Below, piece by piece: positions 1-7,796 of a stretch of DNA of 64,000 nucleotides (position 1 is its first letter; each line of letters starts with the position of its first letter). The position numbers and the translations under genes are program-made. Origin of the DNA: Serratia bockelmannii (GTDB taxonomy: Bacteria > Pseudomonadota > Gammaproteobacteria > Enterobacterales > Enterobacteriaceae); assembly GCF_008011855.1 (NCBI RefSeq), contig NZ_VOUX01000004.1:186001-250000 (forward strand). The letters are read 5' to 3'. A model generated the notes under the pieces. It ran no database searches. It was not told where the DNA came from and saw nothing but the letters and a program-made list of their open reading frames with translations.

Positions 1-2
1 TG

Positions 3-1310
3 GGGCCTTGCGTCGCCGGCCTGGTGAGTGAAGAAGAATATCGGCAGCAGGTGGACTACGTGCGGCTGTTCCTTTCAGGCAAAGATCAACAGGTATTGCA
101 CCAGCTGATTGCGCGCATGGAAGAAGCCAGCAAACTGCTTAATTTCGAAGAGGCGGCGCGCATTCGCGATCAAATTCAGGCCGTACGCCGCGTCACGGAG
201 CGGCAGTTCGTGTCGGGCGACAGCGACGATCTGGACGTGATTGGCGTGGCGTTCGATGCCGGTATGGCGTGCCTGCACGTGCTGTTCATCCGACAGGGCA
301 AGGTGCTGGGCAGCCGCAGCTATTTCCCTAAAGTGCCGGGTGGTACGGAGATGAGCGAGGTGGTGCAGACCTTTGTTGGCCAGTTCTATCTGCAAGGCAG
401 CCAGGCGCGCACGCTGCCCGGCGAGATCTTACTGGATTTCAGCCTGCCGGAAAAAGATCTGCTTGCGGAATCGCTCTCCGAGTTGGCGGGGCGCAAGATC
501 CAAATTCAAAGCAAACCGCGCGGCGATCGCGCCCGTTATCTGAAGCTGGCGCGCACCAATGCGGCAACGGCGTTGACGACCAAGCTGTCGCAGCAGTCGA
601 CTATTCATCAGCGGCTGGCGGAATTGGCCAAGGTGCTGAACCTGACGGAAATCAACCGTATGGAGTGCTTTGATATCAGCCATACCATGGGCGAGCAGAC
701 CGTGGCTTCGTGCGTGGTGTTCGACGGTAATGGCCCCGTGCGAGCGGAGTATCGGCGCTATAATATCAGCGGCATCACGCCTGGCGATGACTACGCGGCG
801 ATGACGCAGGTGCTGAAGCGCCGTTACGGCAAGGCGCTGGAAGAGAAAAAGATCCCGGATGTCATCTTCATCGACGGCGGTAAAGGGCAACTCGGCATGG
901 CGATCGAGGTATTCAAATCGCTGAACGTCACCTGGGACAAGAATAAGCCATTGCTGATCGGCATCGCCAAAGGCGCCGACCGCAAGGCCGGGTTAGAAAC
1001 GTTGTTCTTCGTCCCGGAAGGCGAGGGAATTTCTCTGCCGCCGGATTCGCCGGCGCTGCATGTGATCCAACACATCCGCGACGATTCGCACAATCATGCG
1101 ATTACCGGTCACCGGCAGAGAAGGGCGAAAGTCAGAAATACCAGCGCATTGGAGCTGATTGAAGGCGTAGGGCCGAAACGGCGCCAGGTGCTGTTGAAGT
1201 ATATGGGCGGACTGCAACCTTTGTTGAACGCCAGCGTGGAGGAAATTGCAAAAGTGCCGGGTATTTCACAAGCATTGGCAGAAAAGATCTACAATGCATT
1301 GAAACACTGA
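3..1310 (+). CDS. uvrC: UvrABC system protein C, C-terminal part (5' end outside window)
   Basis: UvrC makes the two incisions beside a DNA lesion in nucleotide excision repair, working with UvrA and UvrB in the cytoplasm. The reading frame is open from the first bases, so the GIY-YIG nuclease half lies upstream of the window. Visible here are the UVR motif that contacts UvrB (around [15 protein letters not shown]), the RNase H-like second nuclease domain ([17 protein letters not shown]) and a C-terminal helix-hairpin-helix pair ([23 protein letters not shown]). The uvrC-pgsA-tRNA order is the standard enterobacterial one. It is truncated only by the window edge. Confidence 0.97.
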   Translation, partial: GPCVAGLVSEEEYRQQVDYVRLFLSGKDQQVLHQLIARMEEASKLLNFEEAARIRDQIQAVRRVTERQFVSGDSDDLDVIGVAFDAGMACLHVLFIRQGKVLGSRSYFPKVPGGTEMSEVVQTFVGQFYLQGSQARTLPGEILLDFSLPEKDLLAESLSELAGRKIQIQSKPRGDRARYLKLARTNAATALTTKLSQQSTIHQRLAELAKVLNLTEINRMECFDISHTMGEQTVASCVVFDGNGPVRAEYRRYNISGITPGDDYAAMTQVLKRRYGKALEEKKIPDVIFIDGGKGQLGMAIEVFKSLNVTWDKNKPLLIGIAKGADRKAGLETLFFVPEGEGISLPPDSPALHVIQHIRDDSHNHAITGHRQRRAKVRNTSALELIEGVGPKRRQVLLKYMGGLQPLLNASVEEIAKVPGISQALAEKIYNALKH

Positions 1311-1368
1311 GGGCAATGTAGCAACATACTCTTAATTTCCACTCTAGCCAGATAGTTACCGTAGCATT

Positions 1369-1917
1369 ATGCAATTGAATATACCGACTTGGCTTACCCT
1401 GTTTCGCGTAGTTCTGATCCCATTCTTTGTGCTGGCGTTTTATCTGCCGTTCAACTGGGCTCCGATGGTTTGCGCCGTTATCTTTGTGTTTGCCGCCGTC
1501 ACCGACTGGTTTGACGGCTTCTTGGCACGCCGCTGGAAACAAACAACGCGCTTCGGGGCGTTTTTGGATCCGGTCGCGGACAAAGTGATGGTGGCGGTGG
1601 CGCTGGTGCTGGTGGCGGAGCACTACCACAGCTGGTGGATCACGCTGCCGGCGGCCACCATGATCGCCCGTGAAATCATCATTTCGTCGCTGCGTGAGTG
1701 GATGGCGGAAATTGGCAAACGCAGCAGCGTGGCGGTGTCCTGGATTGGCAAAGTGAAAACCATGGCGCAGATGATGTCGCTGGTGGGCTTGCTGTGGCGG
1801 CCGGATCGCTCCGTAGAGTATGTGGCGATTGGTTTGCTGTATATCGCGGCGGTGCTGACTTTCTGGTCGATGTTCCAATATTTGAACGCGGCACGCAACG
1901 ATCTGCTGGAACCGTGA
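1369..1917 (+). CDS. pgsA: CDP-diacylglycerol--glycerol-3-phosphate 3-phosphatidyltransferase
   Basis: PgsA makes phosphatidylglycerol phosphate, the committed step to phosphatidylglycerol and cardiolipin, in the inner membrane. The 182-aa length is that of E. coli PgsA. The CDP-alcohol phosphatidyltransferase signature is intact as [20 protein letters not shown] followed by VADK, giving the DG..AR...G...D...D pattern of metal-binding aspartates. Several hydrophobic segments surround it. It starts 58 bp after uvrC in the same direction, as in other enterobacteria. Confidence 0.97.
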   Translation: MQLNIPTWLTLFRVVLIPFFVLAFYLPFNWAPMVCAVIFVFAAVTDWFDGFLARRWKQTTRFGAFLDPVADKVMVAVALVLVAEHYHSWWITLPAATMIAREIIISSLREWMAEIGKRSSVAVSWIGKVKTMAQMMSLVGLLWRPDRSVEYVAIGLLYIAAVLTFWSMFQYLNAARNDLLEP

Positions 1918-1967
1918 TCGATACGCTGCAAAAATCGGCAAACGATCGTGATGCGCCAACAATTTTA

Positions 1968-1995
1968 TTGACTCATCACGTCAGGTAAGTAGAAT
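1968..1995 (+). promoter_or_regulatory. Predicted sigma-70 promoter for tRNA-Gly
   Basis: A -35 TTGACT (1968-1973) and a -10 TAGAAT (1990-1995) are separated by 16 bp. They are followed by a GC-containing discriminator (gcatcgc) of the kind seen at stable RNA promoters. The mature tRNA-Gly starts 67 bp after the -10. Assignment is by sequence only. Confidence 0.55.
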
Positions 1996-2061
1996 GCATC
2001 GCATCAGACGACAACGATGAATTGCCGAAAGATAGCAAAGAAATCAGTCAGTTCTGGTAAT

Positions 2062-2137
2062 GCGGGAATAGCTCAGTTGGTAGAGCGCAACCTTGCCAAG
2101 GTTGAGGTCGCGAGTTCGAGCCTCGTTTCCCGCTCCA
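2062..2137 (+). tRNA. glyW: tRNA-Gly (GCC)
   Basis: A 76-nt cloverleaf with acceptor GCGGGAA/TTCCCGC, D-arm GCTCAGTTGGTAGAGC, anticodon loop TTGCCAA (anticodon GCC), T-arm GAGTTCGAGCCTC and an encoded CCA. Its place after uvrC-pgsA matches E. coli glyW, where tRNA-Cys and tRNA-Leu follow within tens of bases. Here they follow about 6.5 kb later, after an inserted island. Confidence 0.97.
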
Positions 2138-2189
2138 AATTTTGATCTGCAGAGTTCTTTGGAATTCCATTGAGGTTTGTAAGTCATTG

Positions 2190-2216
2190 AAAAAAGGGGC
2201 GAAAGCCCCTTTTTTT
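2190..2216 (+). terminator. Rho-independent terminator after tRNA-Gly
   Basis: A stem aaaaaaggggc / gcccctttttt with a GAAA tetraloop ends in a T run, 53 bp downstream of the tRNA-Gly. It should stop transcription coming from the glyW promoter before the island genes and before tRNA-Cys/tRNA-Leu. Confidence 0.85.
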
Positions 2217-2256
2217 ATTCCAGAGGTTTTCCCTGGAATCCAGCGCCAGCCAACAC

Positions 2257-2288
2257 TTTTTAGTCCATTTTTTAGTCCATCAATACGG
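2257..2288 (+). repeat. Left copy of island-flanking repeat (tandem tttagtccat)
   Basis: Two tandem 12-bp units of the form ttttagtccat occupy 2257-2280, then run on into caatacgga. An imperfect copy with the same order (tttagtccat, agtccatc, then attcgg) lies at 8537-8565, near the other end of the island. Repeats of this kind beside P4-type integrase genes usually serve as integrase or excisionase binding sites. That role is inferred from position and similarity. Confidence 0.45.
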
Positions 2289-2373
2289 ACGCGAGCTTGT
2301 GCGCATTGTTGCTGTATGGCACTGGGCGATATGCCGACCATCTGTTCCTGAACCAGGCACAGAGGAGTTGGAC

Positions 2374-3230
2374 ATGGCACTTTCCGATACCACCATTCGG
2401 CAGGCAAAAGCCGTTGCCAAGGCATGCACACTCGGCGACTCTGATGGCCTCGCGTTGGCCGTGTCACCCGAAGGCAACAAAAGTTGGCACTTTCGGTATT
2501 CCTGGAACAGCAAGCAGAAATGGTTGTCTCAGGGTACCTACCCTGGAATCTCCCTCAAAGAAGCCCGCACTCGTCGCGACATCGCTTGTGAATTGGTTGC
2601 CCGCGGCATCAACCCCTGCAAGCAAAGAAACCAGGACCGCAGACACGCCTTTCTCGCTGAGAATCACACCTTCCAGAAGGTGTTCGAGCAATGGTTCGAG
2701 TTTCGCAAGAAGAGTCTGAAGGCGGGCCGTTAAAGCACACAGGAGCAGATCCAGCGAATCTTCCTCAGAGATATTCTCCTGACCCTCGGCCCTCAATCTG
2801 TCTATGAGATTAAGCGTACGGACTTGTTGGACATCCTCGAGAGCATTGAACGCAGTAGGGCTTTCACAACGGCCGTCACCCGATGTACCGCTATGCCCTG
2901 GTTAAGGTTCCGGACCTGGAGCAGAATCCGGCGTCTGACCTTGATGTAGTGGCCGCGCCCAAATCCCCCGTTCGACACAACCCCCTTCCTGCATATGGGC
3001 GGACTGCCTGAATTGTTGCAGAAGCTCCGTGCCTACAGGGGACAGTTGCAAACTCAGCTGGTGCTACGGTTGTTGATGTTGACTGGTGTGCACACGGGCG
3101 AACTTCGCTTGGCGACGCCTGATCAGTTCCACTTGGATTAAGGTTTCTGGATCATCCCTCCGGAGATCGTCAAGCAGCTGCAGCTGGATATGAGCAGGGA
3201 CGGCAAACAATCATCGGATAAGCGTCTGTT
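2374..3230 (+). pseudogene. P4-type tyrosine integrase remnant (DUF4102 family), inactivated
   Basis: The first 119 codons are intact and carry the N-terminal DUF4102 arm-binding domain (start MALSDTTIRQAKAVAK, then LGDSDGLALAVSPEG, YPGISLKEARTRR). A stop at 2731-2733 interrupts the frame. Recognisable integrase continues beyond it (YEIKRTDLLDILESIE), then changes frame near 2880 (KVPDLEQNPASDLDVVAAPK) and again near 2990 (LPELLQKLRAYRGQL), with a further stop near 3138 before WIIPPEIVKQLQLDM. The first catalytic arginine position reads GVHTGELRL where the family has GVRTGEL. The C-terminal part with the second Arg box and the Tyr nucleophile is missing. The island probably cannot excise on its own. 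Confidence 0.85.
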
Positions 3231-3351
3231 GTTGATGGCGATGGCGCTGTTCACGCTGGGCAATGCGGTAGTCAGCCTGGCAGTAGAGCGCGACCTGGGA
3301 TTCGAGTGCCACTCCTATCCCATACCGATCACAACTGATCCGGGTACCCCA

Positions 3352-4104
3352 CTACAGGTTGCGTACGACATTGAGAGCCGCACTGCTCTGGGCCACCGGC
3401 ATTATTTCTATCGTGTTGATATTCAGATGCTCCGGCTGCTGGATGATCCAGAATACAGTGTTGGCGATGTCCTCAGGACCAATAGCTTTTACATCTTTGT
3501 ACAGAGCTTCGACCGCTTCCATATTGCCATTGAGTCGTACCACCGAGAATTCAGTCCCAGAACACAGGCCGGGCTCGATATTGGTAACTCTCACATGGGT
3601 ACCAGCCAAATCGGCGCGCAGATTCAAACTGAATTGTTTGACGAAAGCCTTGCTGGCTCCATATACATTACCTCCCGGATATGGGTAGGTCCCGGCGATC
3701 GATCCAATGTTGATGATCAGTCCGCTGTTAGCCTCAACCATCCCTGGCAGAACTCGATGAGTGACGAGGGCAAGACCGGTGATGTTAGTGGCGATCATGC
3801 GCTCCCAATTTTGTACATTGCTCTGCTGTGCACGCTCAATGCCCAACGCCAGCCCAGCATTATTCACCAGTATATCAATGGAAAACGGGGCCTCACTCAC
3901 CTGCTCGAACGCCTTGTCGAGGGACAGCGGATCAGTGACATCCAGCGGCAGCGGGATGAACTGTTCGCCAAGCTCCTGCCGCAGGAGCAAGAGCTTCTCC
4001 ATGCGGCGTGCAGCGCCTATGACCCGATAGCCTTCGGCAATCAGCCGATGACAGATTGCTTTACCAAAGCCGGCTGAAGCCCCGGTGACTAATGCAGTTC
4101 GCAT
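3352..4104 (-). CDS. YdfG-like short-chain dehydrogenase (3-hydroxy acid dehydrogenase)
   Basis: The 250-aa protein is a classical SDR: NAD(P)-binding TGASAGFG near residue 7, structural NNAG near 85, catalytic Ser in NIGSIAG and YGASK for Tyr/Lys. It resembles E. coli YdfG along its length (DILVNNAGLALG, YPGGNVYGASKAF, VRVTNIEPGL and a similar C-terminus). YdfG oxidises the 3-hydroxyl of serine, allo-threonine and 3-hydroxypropionate-type acids with NADP. It is the last gene of a leftward operon after the 2OG oxygenase and TauE genes, 36 bp after the latter. I infer that it oxidises the oxygenase product; the substrate is not known. Confidence 0.85.
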   Translation of the reverse strand: MRTALVTGASAGFGKAICHRLIAEGYRVIGAARRMEKLLLLRQELGEQFIPLPLDVTDPLSLDKAFEQVSEAPFSIDILVNNAGLALGIERAQQSNVQNWERMIATNITGLALVTHRVLPGMVEANSGLIINIGSIAGTYPYPGGNVYGASKAFVKQFSLNLRADLAGTHVRVTNIEPGLCSGTEFSVVRLNGNMEAVEALYKDVKAIGPEDIANTVFWIIQQPEHLNINTIEIMPVAQSSAALNVVRNL

Positions 4105-4140
4105 ACTATTCCTACCTTTGTTAGAAATATCGTTGGAAAC

Positions 4141-4926
4141 TCAGGCCAGATACTTCACGCCAAGACTGGCGAACAAGCAGAGCATCGAAAATACTAGAGC
4201 TTTACGCACGACGTCATTGCCCTTACGAATTGCCAAGGCACTGCCCAGATGGTTGCCAAGGATGTTGCAGGCCACCAACGGCAAAGCAAGCAAATAAATC
4301 ACCTTGCCGGCAATAACAAATGCCACCAGCGCCCCGATGTTTGAGGCAAAGTTGAATGTCTTGGAGTTTGCGGAGCTGGAAACCAGGTCCATTTTGAGCA
4401 GGTAGTGAAAGGCAATAATAAACATGCTTCCTGTGCCTGGCCCGAAGAAACCATCATAGAAGCCAATAACCAAGCATGTCAGTGGCACCACAGTAAACAG
4501 CATTCCATGAGACAAGACATGTTCCTGTACTGGCCGATCTTTTGGTGTAAGAAAAATCAGAATACCAAAGGGGATCAAAGCAAGAATGATCTTACCGACA
4601 GTTTCCTGTGGAATTGAAACAATCAGGTTCGCCCCCAGATACGCGCCCAATAGCGAAAATGGGACGCCTACAAGAGCCACCTTCCAGACCATCTTGCTAT
4701 TGACCAGAAAATTCCTTATCGCCGCAAGAGTTCCCAAGGTACTGACTAATTTTTCCTGGCCCAGTGCGACTTGCGGCGGCAGGCCAACGAGCAAAAAGCC
4801 CGGCACCAAGAACAAGCCTCCACCACCTGCGATGCTGTCGACAAAGCCAGCTATAAACGCAATAGTACCCAGCAAAATAATCGCAAATATCCAATGCTCA
4901 GCCCAATAGGCTCCTAGTAGTTCCAT
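4141..4926 (-). CDS. TauE/SafE (TSUP) family membrane transporter
   Basis: This 261-aa protein has about eight hydrophobic helices and the glycine-rich FVDSIAGGGGLFLVPGFLL near the N-terminus plus GFYDGFFGPGTGS in the second half, the duplicated signatures of the TSUP family. Members move sulfite, sulfoacetate or other small organic anions across the inner membrane; direction and substrate vary and cannot be read from sequence. It is the middle gene of the island operon (24 bp after the oxygenase, 36 bp before the dehydrogenase), so it probably handles the substrate or product of those enzymes. Confidence 0.88.
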   Translation of the reverse strand: MELLGAYWAEHWIFAIILLGTIAFIAGFVDSIAGGGGLFLVPGFLLVGLPPQVALGQEKLVSTLGTLAAIRNFLVNSKMVWKVALVGVPFSLLGAYLGANLIVSIPQETVGKIILALIPFGILIFLTPKDRPVQEHVLSHGMLFTVVPLTCLVIGFYDGFFGPGTGSMFIIAFHYLLKMDLVSSSANSKTFNFASNIGALVAFVIAGKVIYLLALPLVACNILGNHLGSALAIRKGNDVVRKALVFSMLCLFASLGVKYLA

Positions 4927-4950
4927 GGTAATACCTCTATAAGAAAAAAT

Positions 4951-6030
4951 TCAGGAAAGGACTTCGTAAAGATGATCTGCACGCGCCAAGCGCACTCGGC
5001 TCAGGCTATTGACCGCGAACAAACGAATTAGCCAACGATCTGCACCGTCATTCTGCGGCTCGAAAGCATCCCGAGCGTGGAGTACCCGCTGGTTCTTGAA
5101 GATCATGAAGTCCCCAGGTAGCAAGAGATGCGGCTTATCGAACTTACGGGTTTCAAGCATCGTTCGCAGGACATCAAGCGCGTGTGCGGCAGGGGTATTT
5201 GTGCCGTACGTGTTTTCACTATCGAAACGACACAACCACTCGTTGCCCAACCCTCGGACCAACACAGCCAGGTTAGGCGTCGAACGACGATTACTGGCGA
5301 AAGAATCCGGGCGTCGCACTTCAAAATTCGGCAAACTCAGTTCATGCACAATAGAATCCGGAAGGCTGTTGAGGACTTCATCAAGATTGACTAGTGTGGT
5401 GTTGATTCGTGGGTCGCAGCGTATGCCGACGAACGACAAGTATTCCGGGCAGCACGAAATATCGCCGACAGCCTCAGACGACAACGGCAAATCTGGGTTG
5501 TCTACGTGGTAGGAAAACCGAAGACGGGAACCGTGAGAACTTTTCTGACTAGCTGATGCTCGTGAAGGAATCACATGCCGAAATAAACGACCGTCATTTT
5601 CACCTTCGTATACGACGGGGTGAATACCTAACAGGCTTTGCAGCGAGAGGTTCACGAGGCAGGCAATGGGGGTGCTCTCCGGACTCAACACGCCAGAGTA
5701 CGGTGTCGGCGGAGTATCACGATCTCGTGGGCAATTCCTTATCACCATTGCAGTAATCGTCGGGTCTTCAACGAATGTACGGATCTGGCGAGTTAGTTCG
5801 GCTCCAATTATGTCCTGGGCCTGCTCCTTAAGCTGAAAATAAATATCCTTGGTGGATTCAAAATCCAGCGGAGTCTGGCTTAACACCGTTTGCCATGCGC
5901 TGGAGGTGACCCATGGCAGGCGGATCTCCAACGTTGTCACAGACTCGGTGTCCTGATTGTGCTGTGTGCATTCCATTTCAACTAAGTTTCCATATTTCGG
6001 TGCTCGACTCGCTTGATTTGCGGACAGCAC
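4951..6030 (-). CDS. Fe(II)/2-oxoglutarate oxygenase, clavaminate-synthase-like (predicted free amino-acid hydroxylase)
   Basis: The 359-aa protein belongs to the TauD/TfdA-type double-stranded beta-helix oxygenases. The metal triad appears as H-V-D in FSYHVDNPDLPL and a distal His in FKNQRVLHARDAFEP, which is followed by NDGADRWLIRLF. The N-R-x-x-H-x-R...F.P..DG.DRWL pattern is typical of the clavaminate synthase/VioC/AsnO group, which hydroxylate arginine, asparagine or lysine-like substrates. It is first in a leftward operon with a TauE permease and a YdfG-like dehydrogenase and faces a MocR regulator. The listed start is GTG; an ATG at 5976 with a GGAA about 11 bases upstream would remove 18 residues. 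The exact substrate is unknown. Confidence 0.8.
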   Translation of the reverse strand: MLSANQASRAPKYGNLVEMECTQHNQDTESVTTLEIRLPWVTSSAWQTVLSQTPLDFESTKDIYFQLKEQAQDIIGAELTRQIRTFVEDPTITAMVIRNCPRDRDTPPTPYSGVLSPESTPIACLVNLSLQSLLGIHPVVYEGENDGRLFRHVIPSRASASQKSSHGSRLRFSYHVDNPDLPLSSEAVGDISCCPEYLSFVGIRCDPRINTTLVNLDEVLNSLPDSIVHELSLPNFEVRRPDSFASNRRSTPNLAVLVRGLGNEWLCRFDSENTYGTNTPAAHALDVLRTMLETRKFDKPHLLLPGDFMIFKNQRVLHARDAFEPQNDGADRWLIRLFAVNSLSRVRLARADHLYEVLS

Positions 6031-6048
6031 TCCCTGTTGTTGTTTTTT

Positions 6049-6062
6049 GTGATTTAAATCAC
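6049..6062. promoter_or_regulatory. CRP-like palindrome upstream of the oxygenase operon
   Basis: gtgatttaaatcac is a perfect 14-bp palindrome. With its flanks it reads tgtgatttaaatcacg, matching the CRP consensus TGTGA-N6-TCACA at 9 of 10 defined bases. It sits 18 bp upstream of the annotated GTG, or 72 bp upstream of the alternative ATG. Catabolite control is a prediction; CRP binding has not been shown. Confidence 0.5.
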
Positions 6063-6122
6063 GTTTTTTTGCTTTGTCTCAAGCAGACGCCATTAATGAA
6101 TCGGTCAATTCAACCTAATTGC

Positions 6123-6167
6123 ATCGATTCAATTACTGTAATTGAATCGATTGCGGAAATTCAATTA
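6123..6167. promoter_or_regulatory. Predicted MocR operator: 13-bp-arm palindrome plus extra half-site
   Basis: Positions 6123-6135 and 6139-6151 form a perfect inverted repeat (arm atcgattcaatta) around a 3-bp centre. The core half-site ttcaatta at 6128-6135 recurs in direct orientation at 6160-6167, exactly 32 bp away, which is about three helical turns. A weaker related motif, caattcaac, lies at 6106-6114. The array lies in the divergent spacer between the oxygenase operon and the MocR gene, where MocR-type regulators usually bind inverted plus direct repeats. Confidence 0.6.
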
Positions 6168-6389
6168 ATTTCTGTCACAATGATTTAACTAACACCTGCT
6201 TTGGTATTAATTTTTTGATTTTAAACTATTTATTTTAATTCTCTGGCTACCTGCGGTTTTTGTGAGAATTAGGGTGGGCTAAGTAATGAAATCAAGGAAA
6301 TATTCTGAAAATAGCTCGATAACCTTTAACGGGTTCCTCGATTACACCCATAACGCTTGCATATACTTTTATGCTAGGATTTGGCATTC

Positions 6390-7796
6390 ATGAAGATATC
6401 TGGTGCTTTACCTATGTGGGTCCCTCAATACAGCGATCATGAGAAACCGGTTTACCTGATGATTGCCGATGCCCTGGAGCAGGACATCAATTCCGGGCGC
6501 CTGCAGCCTGACGAGCGGCTGCCAACGCTCAAGGATCTCGCTGGAACTTTGAAAGTCACTCCTGGGACCATTGGCCGTGCCTATGACGAAGCGGCCAAAC
6601 GTGGGCTAGTGATTGGTGAGGTCGGTCGCGGGACCTTTGTCCTGCCTGCCCAAACCAAGGCTGCGCCACGCGCGATAGGCGAGCGCTCCCCCGAAGACAA
6701 TGCACAGATTGATCTTTCAATAATTAAGCCTAGTGATGCCGACATAGACGGTTGGTTGCGGCAGTCAATTATTGAACTCGCGCACTCAGCGGATTTGGGC
6801 CGTGTGATGGACTACACCAGCGATGGTGGGCACGCAGTACACAAGCAAGCGGGGGCTCGTTGGGTGCAACGCAGTCTGCCAGATGCAACGTGGCAGCAGA
6901 TCGTCCTCACTTCCGGAGCGCAGCATGGCTTGCTAGTGGCGATCAGTAGCCTATCGAAAACCAATGATGTGATTTTGTGCGAAGAGCATTGCTATCCTGG
7001 AATCATCTCTCTTGCTCATAGCCTCGATCGGCGACTGCAGGGCGTACAGATAGATGAATTCGGGCTACTCCCTGAGGCCTTCCGCGCCGCTTGCGTTGAG
7101 CACCGCCCAGCGTTACTAATTTGCGTAACCACCCACCAAAATCCAACTAATTCAATCATGCCCCCGGAGCGTCGCGAGGCAATCGCGCAGATTGCCCGCG
7201 AGCATGATGTATTCATTATTGACGATGATATTTACGGTTTTCTGGAGGTCCAGCCAGCGAGTAAACCGATTTCGGCCTATGCACCTGAGCGATCCATCTA
7301 TTTGACGAGCCTTTCAAAGAGCATTCTTCCCGCGTTACGTATTGGCTACCTGTACGCGCCTCCTGAGACTCTCTCACGCTTGTCATCCATGGTCCGTAGC
7401 AGCGTATGGATGCCTTCGCCGATGATGGCACAGTTGGCCAGCAACGTGATCTGCAGCGGTATGGGTGAGCGATTAGTCAAAGCGCAGCAAGATGAGGCCG
7501 CTGCACGGCAGAGACTGGTCAAGGAAGTTCTTGGCAGTTATCGAATTTGCAGCCAGCCCAACAGCTTCCACGTTTGGTTGGAATTGCCCGAACCATGGAC
7601 TTGCGATGAGTTTGCCAACTTGGCCCGTGCTCATGGGGTAATGGTCGTTAGCGGCAGCCAGTTCCTAGCACAGCGTACTATCGCCTCTAATGGCGTGCGA
7701 ATTGCCTTGATGTCACCGAGTCGCGCCGAACTGAAGTTTGCGTTAACCACGCTGGCCAGCTTGCTAGCCTCTCCCGAACCACGCTTGTTTTACTAA
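6390..7796 (+). CDS. MocR-family regulator (GntR winged helix fused to aminotransferase domain)
   Basis: Residues about 20-90 form a GntR-type winged helix (LMIADALEQDINSGRL, LPTLKDLAGTLKVTPGTIGRAY). The rest is a fold-type-I PLP aminotransferase domain with the substrate-side TTHQNPTN motif, DDDIYGF and the PLP lysine in SLSKSILPALRIGYL. The protein is 468 aa from the ATG at 6390, chosen because AGGA lies 10 bases upstream; a TTG at 6381 is also open. MocR proteins use PLP, often bound to an amino compound, to switch neighbouring transport or metabolic genes. It is divergent from the oxygenase operon and is its likely regulator. Confidence 0.92.
   Translation: MKISGALPMWVPQYSDHEKPVYLMIADALEQDINSGRLQPDERLPTLKDLAGTLKVTPGTIGRAYDEAAKRGLVIGEVGRGTFVLPAQTKAAPRAIGERSPEDNAQIDLSIIKPSDADIDGWLRQSIIELAHSADLGRVMDYTSDGGHAVHKQAGARWVQRSLPDATWQQIVLTSGAQHGLLVAISSLSKTNDVILCEEHCYPGIISLAHSLDRRLQGVQIDEFGLLPEAFRAACVEHRPALLICVTTHQNPTNSIMPPERREAIAQIAREHDVFIIDDDIYGFLEVQPASKPISAYAPERSIYLTSLSKSILPALRIGYLYAPPETLSRLSSMVRSSVWMPSPMMAQLASNVICSGMGERLVKAQQDEAAARQRLVKEVLGSYRICSQPNSFHVWLELPEPWTCDEFANLARAHGVMVVSGSQFLAQRTIASNGVRIALMSPSRAELKFALTTLASLLASPEPRLFY

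Noticed and set aside
3190-4077. Plus-strand 295-codon open frame
   Set aside because: From 3352 on it is the antisense of the YdfG-like dehydrogenase, which has clear SDR motifs; only its first part is integrase or transporter relic.
4141-6030. Reading the cassette as a plain taurine pathway (TauD plus TauE)
   Set aside because: The oxygenase end region fits amino-acid hydroxylases rather than TauD, and no sulfonate uptake system or sulfite-handling gene is present.
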